Assembly (NCBI GenBank): GCA_027485735.1
Contig: JAIXQM010000070.1
Coordinates: 1-47,163, forward strand
Reading direction: 5' to 3'
DNA: 47,163 nt
Origin: Sphingomonadales bacterium
Lineage (GTDB): Bacteria; Pseudomonadota; Alphaproteobacteria; Sphingomonadales; Sphingomonadaceae
Part shown: piece after piece, positions 16,758 through 25,391 of the stretch
Layout: every line of letters starts with the position of its first letter
Position numbering within the stretch: the first letter of the stretch is position 1
Position numbers and translations under genes: made by a program
The notes under the pieces: generated by a model
Seen by the model: only the letters and a program-made list of their open reading frames with translations
Database searches by the model: none
Told to the model about the DNA's origin: nothing

Positions 16758-17564
16758 ATGCGTGTCGTGCTGTTTGCTGTCCTGATCGCCAGCCCTTTGG
16801 TGGCGCAGGAAGTCGCAGTGCCCACGGCATCGACGGTCGATGCGCCAATCTGCACCGATCGGCCAACCAAATCGAACTTTGCCTGCACGGTGCCCAAAGG
16901 CCTGTTCCAGATTGAATCCGATGGCCTCACCTGGCTGATGAACAGCAGTGGCGGCACGCGCGGCGATCAGTTGCTGTTCACCAACCCCACCTTCAAATAT
17001 GGCCTGAGTGACAGGAGTGATATCCAGATCAACTGGGTGCCCTTCACTCGTATCCGCAGCCGCGACGCCGCCGGCACGGTTTCCACCCTGTCGGGCATCG
17101 GCGACGTCACCGTGCGGTTCAAGCAACGCCTGACCAGCCCCGACGGCGCCTTTCAGTTGGCCATCCTGCCCTTCGTGAAGCTGCCGACGGCGCGGGCCGG
17201 GATCGGCAATGGCAAGCTGGAAGGCGGAGTGGCGGTGCCGATCAACATCAGTGTGCCGGGCGGCTGGACGGTGACGCTGGGGCCGCAACTGGATGTGCTG
17301 GCGGATGCAGACGGGCAGGGCCGCCATGCCGGGTTCACCGGCCTGGTCAACATTGCCAAGCAATTTGGCAAGTTCACGCTCTACAACGAGCTCTGGACCA
17401 GCCAGAATTTCGATCCGGCGGGGACGGTACAGCAATATAGCTATGATGTGTCGCTGGCCTGGCTGCCGCGGCCCACGTTGCAGTTCGACGTTGGTGCCAA
17501 TGTCGGGCTCAACCGCAACACGCCCGATCTGGTCGGCTACGTCGGCATTTCCACCCGATTCTGA
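16758..17564 (+). CDS. MetA-pathway-type outer membrane protein
   Basis: 268 residues with a signal peptide (MRVVLFAVLIASPLVAQ), then alternating beta strands and a C-terminal TRF ending in Phe, as expected for a beta barrel inserted by BamA. The segment DRPTKSNFACTVPKGLFQIESDGLTW and the internal LPFVKLPTARAGIGNGKLEGGVAVP match the family annotated as transporter/phenol MetA degradation (PF13557-like). The role is probably passage of small hydrophobic compounds; substrate unknown. It stands alone between the cyclase and the Tad genes. Start 16758 begins the signal peptide; the ribosome site is weak. Confidence 0.8.
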   Translation: MRVVLFAVLIASPLVAQEVAVPTASTVDAPICTDRPTKSNFACTVPKGLFQIESDGLTWLMNSSGGTRGDQLLFTNPTFKYGLSDRSDIQINWVPFTRIRSRDAAGTVSTLSGIGDVTVRFKQRLTSPDGAFQLAILPFVKLPTARAGIGNGKLEGGVAVPINISVPGGWTVTLGPQLDVLADADGQGRHAGFTGLVNIAKQFGKFTLYNELWTSQNFDPAGTVQQYSYDVSLAWLPRPTLQFDVGANVGLNRNTPDLVGYVGISTRF

Positions 17565-17814
17565 GCGACCGGCAGGGGCTGAGTCGCGCGGCACCTGAGT
17601 CGAATGAATTCGAAGCGCGCGGGCGCTTCCTGACCCAAATATAGCCCAGATATGAGACGGAACGGCCCAATTCGGCAGTTTCTCAATAATCGTTAACAAC
17701 AAATCACACCTTTTTCTAACAAAATCTTGACGAATTGGTAAAATTCCGTGAAAAGCGCCGTTGATCGGTTCGCGTGATGCGTAATGCGCGACTTGGTTGG
17801 GGGTGAGTAGGCGT

Positions 17815-18267
17815 ATGAGCACCAGTGATGTGGCGTTAAGCATTATTACCCGTGCTGTTGCGGGTGTGCGATCCTGTCGTCGTGGCGCAGCAGCAACAGA
17901 ATTGGCACTCATCCTGCCGCTGTTGACGACGATGATTCTTGCGGTGTTCGAATATGGCGCCGTGATCTACAGCTACAGCGCCATGCAGTTCGGTGCCAAT
18001 CGTGTGGCACGCACGGTTGCTGTGAACCGCATGACCAATGATCAGGCCCAGACTGCCGTGCGCAATTACCTGCCCGGCTGGGTGCGGGATGATGTCAGCA
18101 TTTCGGTGTCCCAGACGGCGCCGGCCGATCCCGAAACCAATCTGGTGCAGGTCCAGCTTTCGGTGGCGGCGGCGCAGGCCACGCCGATGGCACTGCTCAC
18201 CCGCGCCGTGCCCTGGCAACTCACCGCCAACGTGGCGATGAAGCAGGAACTTCCCTATGTCGATTGA
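17815..18267 (+). CDS. TadE-family minor pilin, copy 1
   Basis: 150 residues. The segment CRRGAAATELALILPLLTTMILAVFEYGAVIYSYSAMQFGANRVAR is the TadE hallmark: a Glu near the start of a single transmembrane helix, after a basic stretch and a small-residue cleavage region processed by the Tad prepilin peptidase. It is followed by a periplasmic domain of about 90 residues. It overlaps tadG copy 1 by 11 bp. It is nearly identical in the second half to copy 2 (19927-20373). ATG 17815 is chosen; a TTG at 17797 and GTG at 17803 are in frame upstream. GTTAAC at 17692-17697 is a possible CtrA half-site. Confidence 0.88.
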   Translation: MSTSDVALSIITRAVAGVRSCRRGAAATELALILPLLTTMILAVFEYGAVIYSYSAMQFGANRVARTVAVNRMTNDQAQTAVRNYLPGWVRDDVSISVSQTAPADPETNLVQVQLSVAAAQATPMALLTRAVPWQLTANVAMKQELPYVD

Positions 18268-19444
18268 ACCACGCCGCAGCTCTCTGCTGGCCCGGCTGCG
18301 CGCCGCCCGGCACGGCGCCACTGCCACCATCTTTGCGCTGTCGATGCCGGTGATGGCCGGCGGCTTGGCGCTGGGCATTGATTTCAGCCTGTACAACATG
18401 GTGCACAACCGCATGCAGGCGACTGTGGACGGTGCGGCGCTGGCCGCCGCCATGGAAATTGAACGCGGCGGCGATGTCACTGCCAAGGCGCTGGAATTCG
18501 TCGGCGCTGAGCTGCCCGCGGGCTTCGCCGGCATGACCACTGGCGCCGATGTGACGCTGGGCATCTATGACACCGCCAATGGCTTCCGGCCCGACAACAG
18601 CAGCGATGCCAATGCCGTGCGCGTGCGCGGCGAACGCTCGCCAAATCGCGGCAATGGCGTGAACCAGTTGTTTTCCGCGCTGTTCGTCGACGATGCCAAG
18701 AAGATTTCGGTGGAAGCCATCGCTGCCCGCCCGGTCAACGTCTTCTACCAGCCGCCGGAAAGCCGCACGCTTGATCCCGAAGCCGGTGATTACAACGAAA
18801 TCTATGTTTATTGCTTCGACACGCGCGGCAGTGGTTCAGCGGATTCACGGCGGTCGCAGATGACCCTGGTCTCCAACAACATGCCGCCCGCCAGCGATAT
18901 CGTGGCGACATCGGGCGGGCTCATCACCGCCAATCCGCCGACCAACCCGACGTGGCCGCGCTGCACACAGGAAGGCCAGACGCTCAGCATCCGGCTGCGC
19001 AATATCCGCCACGTCAAGGCCAACCCGGTGCTGTGGGGCAATCCCGCAGCCACTGTGAGCGGCGTGCAGCCCGGCCGGCCGGAACATAATTACTACACCG
19101 ATACCCGCATCGAAGGTTGGGTCGAGCAGTTCGATCTGCAGGGCTTCAACATCCTTGAAACCGTGCGGTGTGACACGGCTGCCCAGTGCACGCCGGGCTC
19201 CGGCAGTTCGACCATCCCGACCGGCCGCAACCGCCAGACCACTCGCAGCCGCGAAACCCAGCCGTGTGAACCGGGCAAGTTCATGTATTTTGGTTTCGAG
19301 GATCGCCCGCCCGGCCAGGCCGGCGCCAACAGCAACTGGTTGCAGCCGGCGTGGACCGATACCGATTATGACGATATCCGCATCGTCATGCGCTGCCCCA
19401 ACAGCGGCCGGCTGGGCGATGCCTTCGTGCGGTTGGTGAAATAA
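18257..19444 (+). CDS. TadG-like pilus assembly protein, copy 1
   Basis: 395 residues. The N-terminal RHGATATIFALSMPVMAGGLALGIDFSLYNMVHNRMQATVDGAALAAA is the TadG/Flp-assembly N-terminal motif with one membrane helix. The rest is a periplasmic domain with six cysteines (YCFD, PRCTQ, VRCDT, QCTPG, PCEPG, MRCPN) that could form three disulfides. It lacks a recognisable VWA fold with MIDAS, unlike many TadG proteins. Its start lies inside the tadE copy 1 gene (11-bp overlap), so translation is coupled. By hand alignment it is about 85% identical to copy 2 with no gaps, and the last 60 or so residues are identical. Confidence 0.88.
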   Translation: MSIEPRRSSLLARLRAARHGATATIFALSMPVMAGGLALGIDFSLYNMVHNRMQATVDGAALAAAMEIERGGDVTAKALEFVGAELPAGFAGMTTGADVTLGIYDTANGFRPDNSSDANAVRVRGERSPNRGNGVNQLFSALFVDDAKKISVEAIAARPVNVFYQPPESRTLDPEAGDYNEIYVYCFDTRGSGSADSRRSQMTLVSNNMPPASDIVATSGGLITANPPTNPTWPRCTQEGQTLSIRLRNIRHVKANPVLWGNPAATVSGVQPGRPEHNYYTDTRIEGWVEQFDLQGFNILETVRCDTAAQCTPGSGSSTIPTGRNRQTTRSRETQPCEPGKFMYFGFEDRPPGQAGANSNWLQPAWTDTDYDDIRIVMRCPNSGRLGDAFVRLVK

Positions 19445-19799
19445 GAAACTGCCCCGCCCCACGGGTCGCGCGCCGAATCACAGCATAACAAATGATCGCT
19501 GCGGTCATCGAACCGCGGTGTATTGGCAAGATGAGCAGACTTCTGGGAAGCGTGATGAGCGCGCTGTTGCCGATCAAGGCCGCCACACAAGCGTGATTGG
19601 CGAAGCTCCCAGCGATCATCGTTCGCTCCCCGTGTGCCATCCGCCTAGTAGCGCGGGTGTTCGAGTCGCCGGCGATTCGCGTCAGATTCGACGATTAGTT
19701 GTCCCTTTCTTTTTCACCAGATAATTTCGTAGGATAATATCCCTGAATCTCGCTATCCAAGGTAAGCACCCCTCTCTACGGTACAAATATACACTAACA

Positions 19800-19814
19800 T
19801 TAAACAATAGTTAA
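19800..19814 (+). promoter_or_regulatory. Candidate CtrA binding site TTAA-N7-TTAA
   Basis: TTAA at 19800-19803 and TTAA at 19811-19814 are exactly 7 nt apart, the spacing of the full CtrA box (TTAA-N7-TTAAC; last base here G). A third TTAA follows at 19821. It lies 21 nt upstream of a TTGACT -35-like element, a position suited to activation. CtrA is known to control Flp pilus genes in several alphaproteobacteria. Confidence 0.5.
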
Positions 19815-19834
19815 GTTGCATTAAGGCTCGATAC

Positions 19835-19863
19835 TTGACTCTTTCTCCGGCTTTAAATAGATG
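19835..19863 (+). promoter_or_regulatory. Candidate sigma70 promoter of tadE copy 2
   Basis: TTGACT (19835-19840) matches the -35 at five of six bases and TAGATG (19858-19863) the -10 at four of six, separated by 17 nt. It lies directly downstream of the CtrA-like box and about 64 nt before the tadE start. Confidence 0.35.
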
Positions 19864-19926
19864 ACTGTCGGGGTCTGATTATATCAGATACGCGCTGTTG
19901 TGTTCCTGGATAGTCAGGGTGTAGCT

Positions 19927-20373
19927 ATGCTTAACATATCGGTTAAGAGTTTCTTTGCTTCTTTTTATGGCCTGATGCCATGCAGGCGCGGCTCAGCGAG
20001 TACTGAGCTGGTCCTGATAATGCCGCTGTTTGCCAGCATGCTGTTTGGTACAATCGAATACGGCTCGGTCATCTACAGCTATAGCGCCATGCAGTTCGGT
20101 GCCAATCGTGTGGCGCGCACCGTTGCTGTCAACCGCATGAGCAATGCACAGGCGCAGACAGCCGTCCGCAATTACCTTCCTGGTTGGGTGCGCGACGACG
20201 TCACTGTCGCGGTCTCCCAGACGGCGCCAACCGATGCCAACACCAATCTCGTGCGGGTCCAGCTTTCGGTGCCGGCGCAGCAGGCCACGCCGCTCGCCAT
20301 TCTCACCCGCATGATGCCATGGCAACTGACCGCCAATGTGGCGATGAAGCAGGAGCTTCCCTATGTCGATTGA
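19927..20373 (+). CDS. TadE-family minor pilin, copy 2
   Basis: 148 residues. Same architecture as copy 1: CRRGSASTELVLIMPLFASMLFGTIEYGSVIYSYSAMQFGANRVARTVAVNRM, with the conserved Glu, one membrane helix and a periplasmic domain ending in the same MKQELPYVD. The N-terminal 30 residues differ completely from copy 1 (MLNISVKSFFASFYGLMP), so leader peptides and possibly processing differ. ATG 19927 follows AGGGTG at 19916-19921. It overlaps tadG copy 2 by 11 bp. Confidence 0.88.
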   Translation: MLNISVKSFFASFYGLMPCRRGSASTELVLIMPLFASMLFGTIEYGSVIYSYSAMQFGANRVARTVAVNRMSNAQAQTAVRNYLPGWVRDDVTVAVSQTAPTDANTNLVRVQLSVPAQQATPLAILTRMMPWQLTANVAMKQELPYVD

Positions 20374-21550
20374 GCCGCGTCGCCGCTCTGTGCTCGCCCG
20401 GCTGCGTGAAGGCCGCAGGGGCGCCACCGCCATGATCTTTGCGCTTTCGATGCCGGTGATCGCCGGTGGCTTGGCCCTGGGCATTGATTTCAGCCTGTAC
20501 AACATGGTGCACAACCGCATGCAGATTGCCGTGGATGGTGCGGCGCTGGCGTCCGCCATGGAAATCGAACGTGGTGGCGATGTCACCGCCAAGGCACTGG
20601 ACTATGTTGGCGCTGAACTGCCGGGGCAGTTTTCGGGCATGACCACGGCGGCCGATGTGACGCTGGGGATCTATGACACCGCCAATGGTTTCCGGCCCGA
20701 CAACAGCAGCGATGTCAACGCCGTACGCGTGCGGGGCGAACGTTCGCCCGATCGCGGAAATGCCATGAATCAGCTGTTCTCCTCGCTGTTCATCGACACA
20801 GCCAAGACGGTCTCGGTGGAAGCCATCGCCGCCCGCCCGGCCAACGTCTTTTATCAGCCGCCGGAAAGCCGCACGCTTGATCCCGAAGCCGGCGATTACA
20901 ACGAAATCTATGTCTATTGCTTCGATACGCAGGGCTCAGGATCACCGGCATCGCGGCGTTCGCAGATGACGCTGGTTTCGAACAACATGCCATCGAGCGC
21001 CAATATTGTGCAGATTTCGGGCGGGCGTATCCCCGCCAATCCGCCAACAAACCCGACGTGGCCGCGCTGTTCGCAGGAGGGCCAGACCCTTTCAATCCGA
21101 TTGCGCAACATCAGGCATGTGAAAAGCAACCCGACACTCTGGAACAATCCCAACGCCACGATCAGTGGTGTGCGGCCTGGCCGGCCCGAGCACAACTATT
21201 TCACCGACACCCAGATTGAATCCTGGGTTGAGCGGTTCGACCTGCAGGGTTTCAACATCCTTGAAACCGTACGCTGCGATTCTGCGGCTCAGTGTACGCC
21301 GGGTTCCGGCAGCTCGACCATCCCGACCGGTCGCAATCGGCAGAACACCCGCCGCCGCGAAACCCAGCCGTGCGAGCCGGGCAAGTTCATGTATTTCGGT
21401 TTCGAGGATCGCCCGCCCGGCCAGGCCGGCGCCAACAGCAACTGGTTGCAGCCGGCATGGACCGATACCGATTATGACGATATCCGCATCGTCATGCGCT
21501 GCCCCAACAGCGGCCGGCTGGGCGATGCTTTCGTGCGATTGGTGAAGTGA
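20363..21550 (+). CDS. TadG-like pilus assembly protein, copy 2
   Basis: 395 residues, TadG N-terminal motif (RRGATAMIFALSMPVIAGGLALGIDFSLYNMVHNRMQ) and a periplasmic domain with the same six cysteines as copy 1. Substitutions cluster in residues 1-30, 80-150 and 205-300; the C-terminal 60 or so residues are identical. Retention of an intact reading frame and all cysteines in both copies argues that both are functional. Expected to be a membrane-anchored pseudopilin or pilus-base component for the Tad system encoded about 12 kb downstream. Confidence 0.88.
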   Translation: MSIEPRRRSVLARLREGRRGATAMIFALSMPVIAGGLALGIDFSLYNMVHNRMQIAVDGAALASAMEIERGGDVTAKALDYVGAELPGQFSGMTTAADVTLGIYDTANGFRPDNSSDVNAVRVRGERSPDRGNAMNQLFSSLFIDTAKTVSVEAIAARPANVFYQPPESRTLDPEAGDYNEIYVYCFDTQGSGSPASRRSQMTLVSNNMPSSANIVQISGGRIPANPPTNPTWPRCSQEGQTLSIRLRNIRHVKSNPTLWNNPNATISGVRPGRPEHNYFTDTQIESWVERFDLQGFNILETVRCDSAAQCTPGSGSSTIPTGRNRQNTRRRETQPCEPGKFMYFGFEDRPPGQAGANSNWLQPAWTDTDYDDIRIVMRCPNSGRLGDAFVRLVK

Positions 21551-21580
21551 GGTTATTGCGCGGCGCTGCCGGACTTTTGT

Positions 21581-22000
21581 TCAGTCATCATCCTCGTCAT
21601 CGCCACCCCGATCATTGACACGGGGCATTGCGACTTCGGCCGTGAAATTTTCCGGCATGGGAACCAACGACAAGATCGCTGCGCTTGATCCAGGCACGGA
21701 AACTGTCAGGCGGGCAAACCCATCATCATCGGCAACCGTGTTCACCGTCGCCGCGCCTGCCACCCACGGTGGCAGTGCGGCGCGCGTGGCTGCTTCGGCA
21801 GTGGCAACGTTGGTGCCAAACGCGATCTGGCGCGCGCCGGTGCGCGCCGCGGTTTCCATTGCGCTGTAGGTGTAGATGGCAAAGCCAAACTGCAACACGC
21901 CGAACAGCAAAACCGACAGCAATGGAACGATTAAAGCGAATTCAGCGGCAACAGCGCCGCTGCGCGACCCGTTGATGGATGATGCCTGCTGTGTTCGCAT
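21581..22000 (-). CDS. TadE-family protein, third divergent copy
   Basis: 139 residues. SRSGAVAAEFALIVPLLSVLLFGVLQFGFAIYTYSAMETAARTGAR shows the TadE motif with Glu and one membrane helix, followed by a short periplasmic part and a strongly acidic tail (NDRGGDDEDDD). Much diverged from the other two. ATG 22000 follows an AAGGG site; the in-frame codons upstream to 22141 look non-coding. It converges on tadG copy 2 with a 30-bp gap, so has its own promoter in the AT-rich 22001-22232 region, where GTTAAC sites (near 22018 and 22145) are possible CtrA half-sites. Confidence 0.85.
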   Translation of the reverse strand: MRTQQASSINGSRSGAVAAEFALIVPLLSVLLFGVLQFGFAIYTYSAMETAARTGARQIAFGTNVATAEAATRAALPPWVAGAATVNTVADDDGFARLTVSVPGSSAAILSLVPMPENFTAEVAMPRVNDRGGDDEDDD

Positions 22001-22232
22001 GATCGAACCCTTGCTTGTTAACACATTGTCAGTATGAAACCGTACAAACATAATATTACATAAATTGTCTGGAAGTACAAGGTAACAGACGCTAAAATTC
22101 GCTCCAACATCAGCGCCACTGGGCGTTTCTGTTGGTAGCATTGGTTAACAATTTGATCAATTACACGGACCCATCCCGGCTTGGGTTAAGGGATCCGCCA
22201 GGCTCCGCTGCGCTGTGGTCTCATTACGCTTG

Positions 22233-23774
22233 CTAGCGCGAGGCGGGCGCGAACAGCTTCTGCACTTCCGGGCTTTCCTCCACGGTCTGCACCATGGTCG
22301 GCGTCAGTTTCATGGCCGGGGCGGCCTGTTCGAAAGCATAACCCAGCGCCAGCAGCCGCGCGTCGCTCCACGCTGGGCCGATGAAGCTCAGCCCCACCGG
22401 CAGCCCGCGCACGCCGCCCATCGGCACGGTGAGGTGCGGGTAACCGGCCACTGCCGCAAGCCCGCCGGCGCCGCCGCCAGGTGATTGATCGGCGTTGACC
22501 GAATCGATGAACCAGGCCGGCGCGGTGGTGGGGGCCACCAGCACTTCCACGCGTGCATCGGCCAGCATCTTGTCGATGCCTTCCTTGCCGGCAAGGCGCA
22601 GCGAGGTCTCGCGCGCCTTCAGATAGGCCGGATCGGTCAGCCCCTTGGTGGCTTCCGCCTTTTCAAACGTGTCCTGCCCGAACAGGCCCATTTCAGCCGC
22701 GGCATTGGCCTTGTTGAAGGCGATGAGGTCAGCCAGCGTGCGCGGATTCACATTGGCCGGCGTGGTGGCGAGATAGGCTGCCATGTCGGCCTTCAGCTCG
22801 GTCAGCAGCACGGTGAATTCGTTGGGCCCAATCTCGCGGCGGTTGGGGGCGGTGGTGATGTCGACCAGCACGGCGCCCTGCGCCTTCAGCACGCCAAGCG
22901 CGGCTTCGAAGCGGGCATCGACCCCCGTGTGCCAGCCGGTGGCCCAGCGCAGCACGCCGATGCGGGCGCCCTTCAGCGCTTCAGGCTTCAAGGCGGCGAC
23001 ATAATCGGTCTTGCGTGCGTCGGCTTCCCTGGTGGCCGGATCGGTCGGGTCGCTGCCGGCCATCACGGTGAGGAGGCGCGCCGCCAGCGTCACGTCGCGG
23101 GTCATCGGCCCGGCTGTATCCTGGCTGTGGCTGATCGGCACGACATGCGTGCGGCTGACCAGGCCCACCGTGGGCTTGATGCCTACGATGCCGTTCATCG
23201 CGGCTGGGCAGGTGACGCTGCCATCGGTTTCCGTGCCGATCGCGGCATCCACCATCTGCGCCGCCACAGCAGCGCCGCTGCCCGATGATGATCCGCAGGT
23301 GTTGCGCGAAAGTGCGTGCGGGTTGCGAGTCTGGCCGCCAACCGCGCTCCAGCCCGAGATCGAGGCATCGGCGCGAATGTTCGCCCATTCCGAAAGATTG
23401 GTCTTGCCCAGCAGTACGGCACCGGCACCGCGCAGGCGGGCCAGGAACGGCGCATCGCGGCCGGTCACATTGTCTTTCAGGGCCAGGCTGCCGGCGGTGG
23501 TGGGCAAGGGCCCGGCCATGTCCACATTGTCCTTCACCAGGATCGGCAGGCCATGCAGGGGCCCACGCGCCTTGCGCTGGCGATCAAGCGCGCGCGCCTG
23601 ATCAATCGCGGTGGGATCAACCGCGATCACCGCGTTCAGCTTGGGATTGAGCGCCTTGATGCGAGTGATGGCGGCGGCGGTGTTGGCTTCGGCCACACCC
23701 ACCGGTTGGGCGCTGGCCATCGCCGTCTGCACTGCCAATGCGCCCGCCACCAGCATCGCCGCCTGTTTCCGCAT
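22233..23774 (-). CDS. Exported amidase (amidase signature family)
   Basis: 513 residues with a signal peptide (MRKQAAMLVAGALAVQTAMASA). The amidase signature triad is present: Lys in ILVKDNVD, the cis-Ser region and nucleophile in GSSSGSGAAVAAQMVDAAIGTETDGSV, and the CPAAMNGIVGIKPTVGLVSR loop. Such enzymes hydrolyse amides or N-acyl compounds to acid and ammonia; the substrate is unclear and the location is periplasmic. ATG 23774 follows AGGGGA on the minus strand. It diverges from the two-component system over 159 bp, which suggests that system may control it. Confidence 0.92.
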   Translation of the reverse strand: MRKQAAMLVAGALAVQTAMASAQPVGVAEANTAAAITRIKALNPKLNAVIAVDPTAIDQARALDRQRKARGPLHGLPILVKDNVDMAGPLPTTAGSLALKDNVTGRDAPFLARLRGAGAVLLGKTNLSEWANIRADASISGWSAVGGQTRNPHALSRNTCGSSSGSGAAVAAQMVDAAIGTETDGSVTCPAAMNGIVGIKPTVGLVSRTHVVPISHSQDTAGPMTRDVTLAARLLTVMAGSDPTDPATREADARKTDYVAALKPEALKGARIGVLRWATGWHTGVDARFEAALGVLKAQGAVLVDITTAPNRREIGPNEFTVLLTELKADMAAYLATTPANVNPRTLADLIAFNKANAAAEMGLFGQDTFEKAEATKGLTDPAYLKARETSLRLAGKEGIDKMLADARVEVLVAPTTAPAWFIDSVNADQSPGGGAGGLAAVAGYPHLTVPMGGVRGLPVGLSFIGPAWSDARLLALGYAFEQAAPAMKLTPTMVQTVEESPEVQKLFAPASR

Positions 23775-23933
23775 ATCTATCCCCTGTTGCAAATGAGTAG
23801 CGCGCAGACTTTGCCTGCCGTGGCATGATTTGCAACTGTGGCACATCGGTTTAGGCTGTTTGCTGCAGTTGCGAACAAACAGGATCATGGGGTTGCGATC
23901 AGACGGCATTATAACAGGGGTGGAGGCAGGGCG

Positions 23934-25391
23934 ATGAACGTGCCCGGCCCGCATCCGGCTGACACCGATCCCGCCGCCCGCATCGCGGCGCTGGAACAGG
24001 CGCGCGCTGTGGCCGAAGCCGCCAACCAGGCCAAGACGCAGTTCCTGATGGGCCTGTCCCACGAAATCCGCACGCCGCTGAATGCCATTCACGGCTATGC
24101 TCAGCTGCTGGAGCGCGGCGCCGCCATCACGCCAAGCGAAGCCGGGCGCATCATCCGCCGCAGTTCCGAACATCTCGCCGATCTCGTCGAAGGCCTGCTC
24201 GACATCAGCCGTATCGAATCCGGCGTGATGAAGCTGAACCGCGAGACGGTGGCGTTGCGGGCGCTGGTGGAGCAGGTCGCCGCCATGTTCCGCATCGAAG
24301 CGCAGAACAAGGGCCTGGAATTTGTCTTCAGCCTGCCGCCCAACCTGCCGACCTGGGTGCTGGCCGATGAGCGACGGCTGCGCCAGGTGCTGATCAACCT
24401 GCTTTCCAACGCCATCAAATATACCGAAACCGGCAGCGTCACCCTATCGGTGCGCTATCGGTCGATGGTGGCGGAATTCGACGTGGCCGATACCGGCATC
24501 GGTATCGCGCCCGAAGATGTCGAACGCATTTTCCAACCCTTTGATCGCGGCGGCGGCCGTGCATCCGGCGTGGCGCCGGGCATCGGGCTGGGCTTGTCCC
24601 TTTCGCGCATGCTGGCGCAGATCATGGGCGGCGAGATCGGGGTGAAGAGCGAGCCCGGCGCCGGCAGCCGTTTCCTGCTGCGCCTGTTGCTGCCGCAACC
24701 CAACACCGCCCCGCCCGACGATCAGGCGCGCGGCCTGCCGATCGCCTATGAAGGCCGCCGCCGCACCATCTTGGCCGTTGATGATGATCCCGGCCAGCTG
24801 GCGCTGTGGCAGGAATTGCTGCGCCCCATTGGCTTCAACCTGTTCGTGGCTGGATCGGGCGGTGCTGGGTTGTCGCTGGCGGAACTCGGCCGGCCCGATC
24901 TGGTGCTGCTCGATGTGTCGATGCCGGGGCTGGGCGGCTGGGAAGTGGCGCGCCGTCTGCGGGAACGCTTTGGCCGCGAGATCGGCATATTGATGGTGTC
25001 GGGCAATGCCAGTGAACTGGTGGGCGTGGTCGGCACCGGCGATCATGATGGCTTTGTGCTGAAGCCGGTGGACCAGCAACTGCTGTTTGGCATGCTGGGC
25101 CGCCAGCTTGGCCTGATCTGGATTTACGAAGGCAGCGTCCCGGATGTGGCCCCGGCTGCTGCGCTGCCCGATGCGGCACGCGCCCATCTGGCCGAACTGG
25201 CGCGGCTGGCGCGCACTGGCCATGTGCGCGGGCTGTCGGCGGCGCTGGTCGCCTTGGCCGAAGCCGTGCCCGCCGCTGGCCCGCTGGTTGCGCGCTTGAC
25301 CGCGGCGTTGGATGCGTTTGATCTTGCTGCCTTTCAGAAGTTGCTGGCAGAACAGCAGCCCGAGGTCGCGAACGGGGAGAAGACGCCATGA
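23934..25391 (+). CDS. Hybrid sensor histidine kinase without input domain
   Basis: 485 residues, soluble. Only about 35 residues, a short helix (AARIAALEQARAVAEAANQAKTQF), precede HisKA (SHEIRTPLNAIHGY, His43). Then follow HATPase_c with the N box (LINLLSNAIKY), G1 (DTGIGI) and G2 (GIGLGLSLSRM), a receiver (VDDDPGQ, phospho-acceptor Asp327 in LLDVSMP, LKP Lys) and a helical C-terminus. With no sensor domain it must receive a signal from another protein. ATG 23934 follows GGAGG at 23922-23926. It overlaps the response regulator by ATGA (25388-25391). Confidence 0.95.
   Translation: MNVPGPHPADTDPAARIAALEQARAVAEAANQAKTQFLMGLSHEIRTPLNAIHGYAQLLERGAAITPSEAGRIIRRSSEHLADLVEGLLDISRIESGVMKLNRETVALRALVEQVAAMFRIEAQNKGLEFVFSLPPNLPTWVLADERRLRQVLINLLSNAIKYTETGSVTLSVRYRSMVAEFDVADTGIGIAPEDVERIFQPFDRGGGRASGVAPGIGLGLSLSRMLAQIMGGEIGVKSEPGAGSRFLLRLLLPQPNTAPPDDQARGLPIAYEGRRRTILAVDDDPGQLALWQELLRPIGFNLFVAGSGGAGLSLAELGRPDLVLLDVSMPGLGGWEVARRLRERFGREIGILMVSGNASELVGVVGTGDHDGFVLKPVDQQLLFGMLGRQLGLIWIYEGSVPDVAPAAALPDAARAHLAELARLARTGHVRGLSAALVALAEAVPAAGPLVARLTAALDAFDLAAFQKLLAEQQPEVANGEKTP

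Larger units (their letters stand above)
19445..19926 (+). other. Intergenic region between the two tadE-tadG modules
   Basis: 482 bp, GC-rich at first and strongly AT-rich from about 19690. No gene is convincing. The AT-rich part carries a CtrA-like box and a sigma70-like promoter, so copy 2 has its own transcription start and need not depend on copy 1. Confidence 0.6.
17815..21550 (+). repeat. Tandem duplication of a tadE-tadG module
   Basis: Two modules (17815-19444 and 19927-21550) have the same gene order, the same 11-bp tadE/tadG overlap and gapless 395-residue TadG proteins. The last 170 nt or so of the two tadG genes differ at only a handful of bases, while the first half of tadE is clearly diverged. 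Uneven similarity suggests duplication followed by gene conversion at the 3' end. The spacer (19445-19926) is unique. Confidence 0.85.

Noticed and set aside
17727..17755. Promoter for tadE copy 1 starting at TTGACG
   Set aside because: The -35 is acceptable but no -10 with proper spacing is visible (GAAAAG/TGAAAA), so it is not listed as a feature.
19386..19640. 84-codon minus-strand frame overlapping the end of tadG copy 1
   Set aside because: Overlaps conserved coding sequence of tadG and has no ribosome site or domain.
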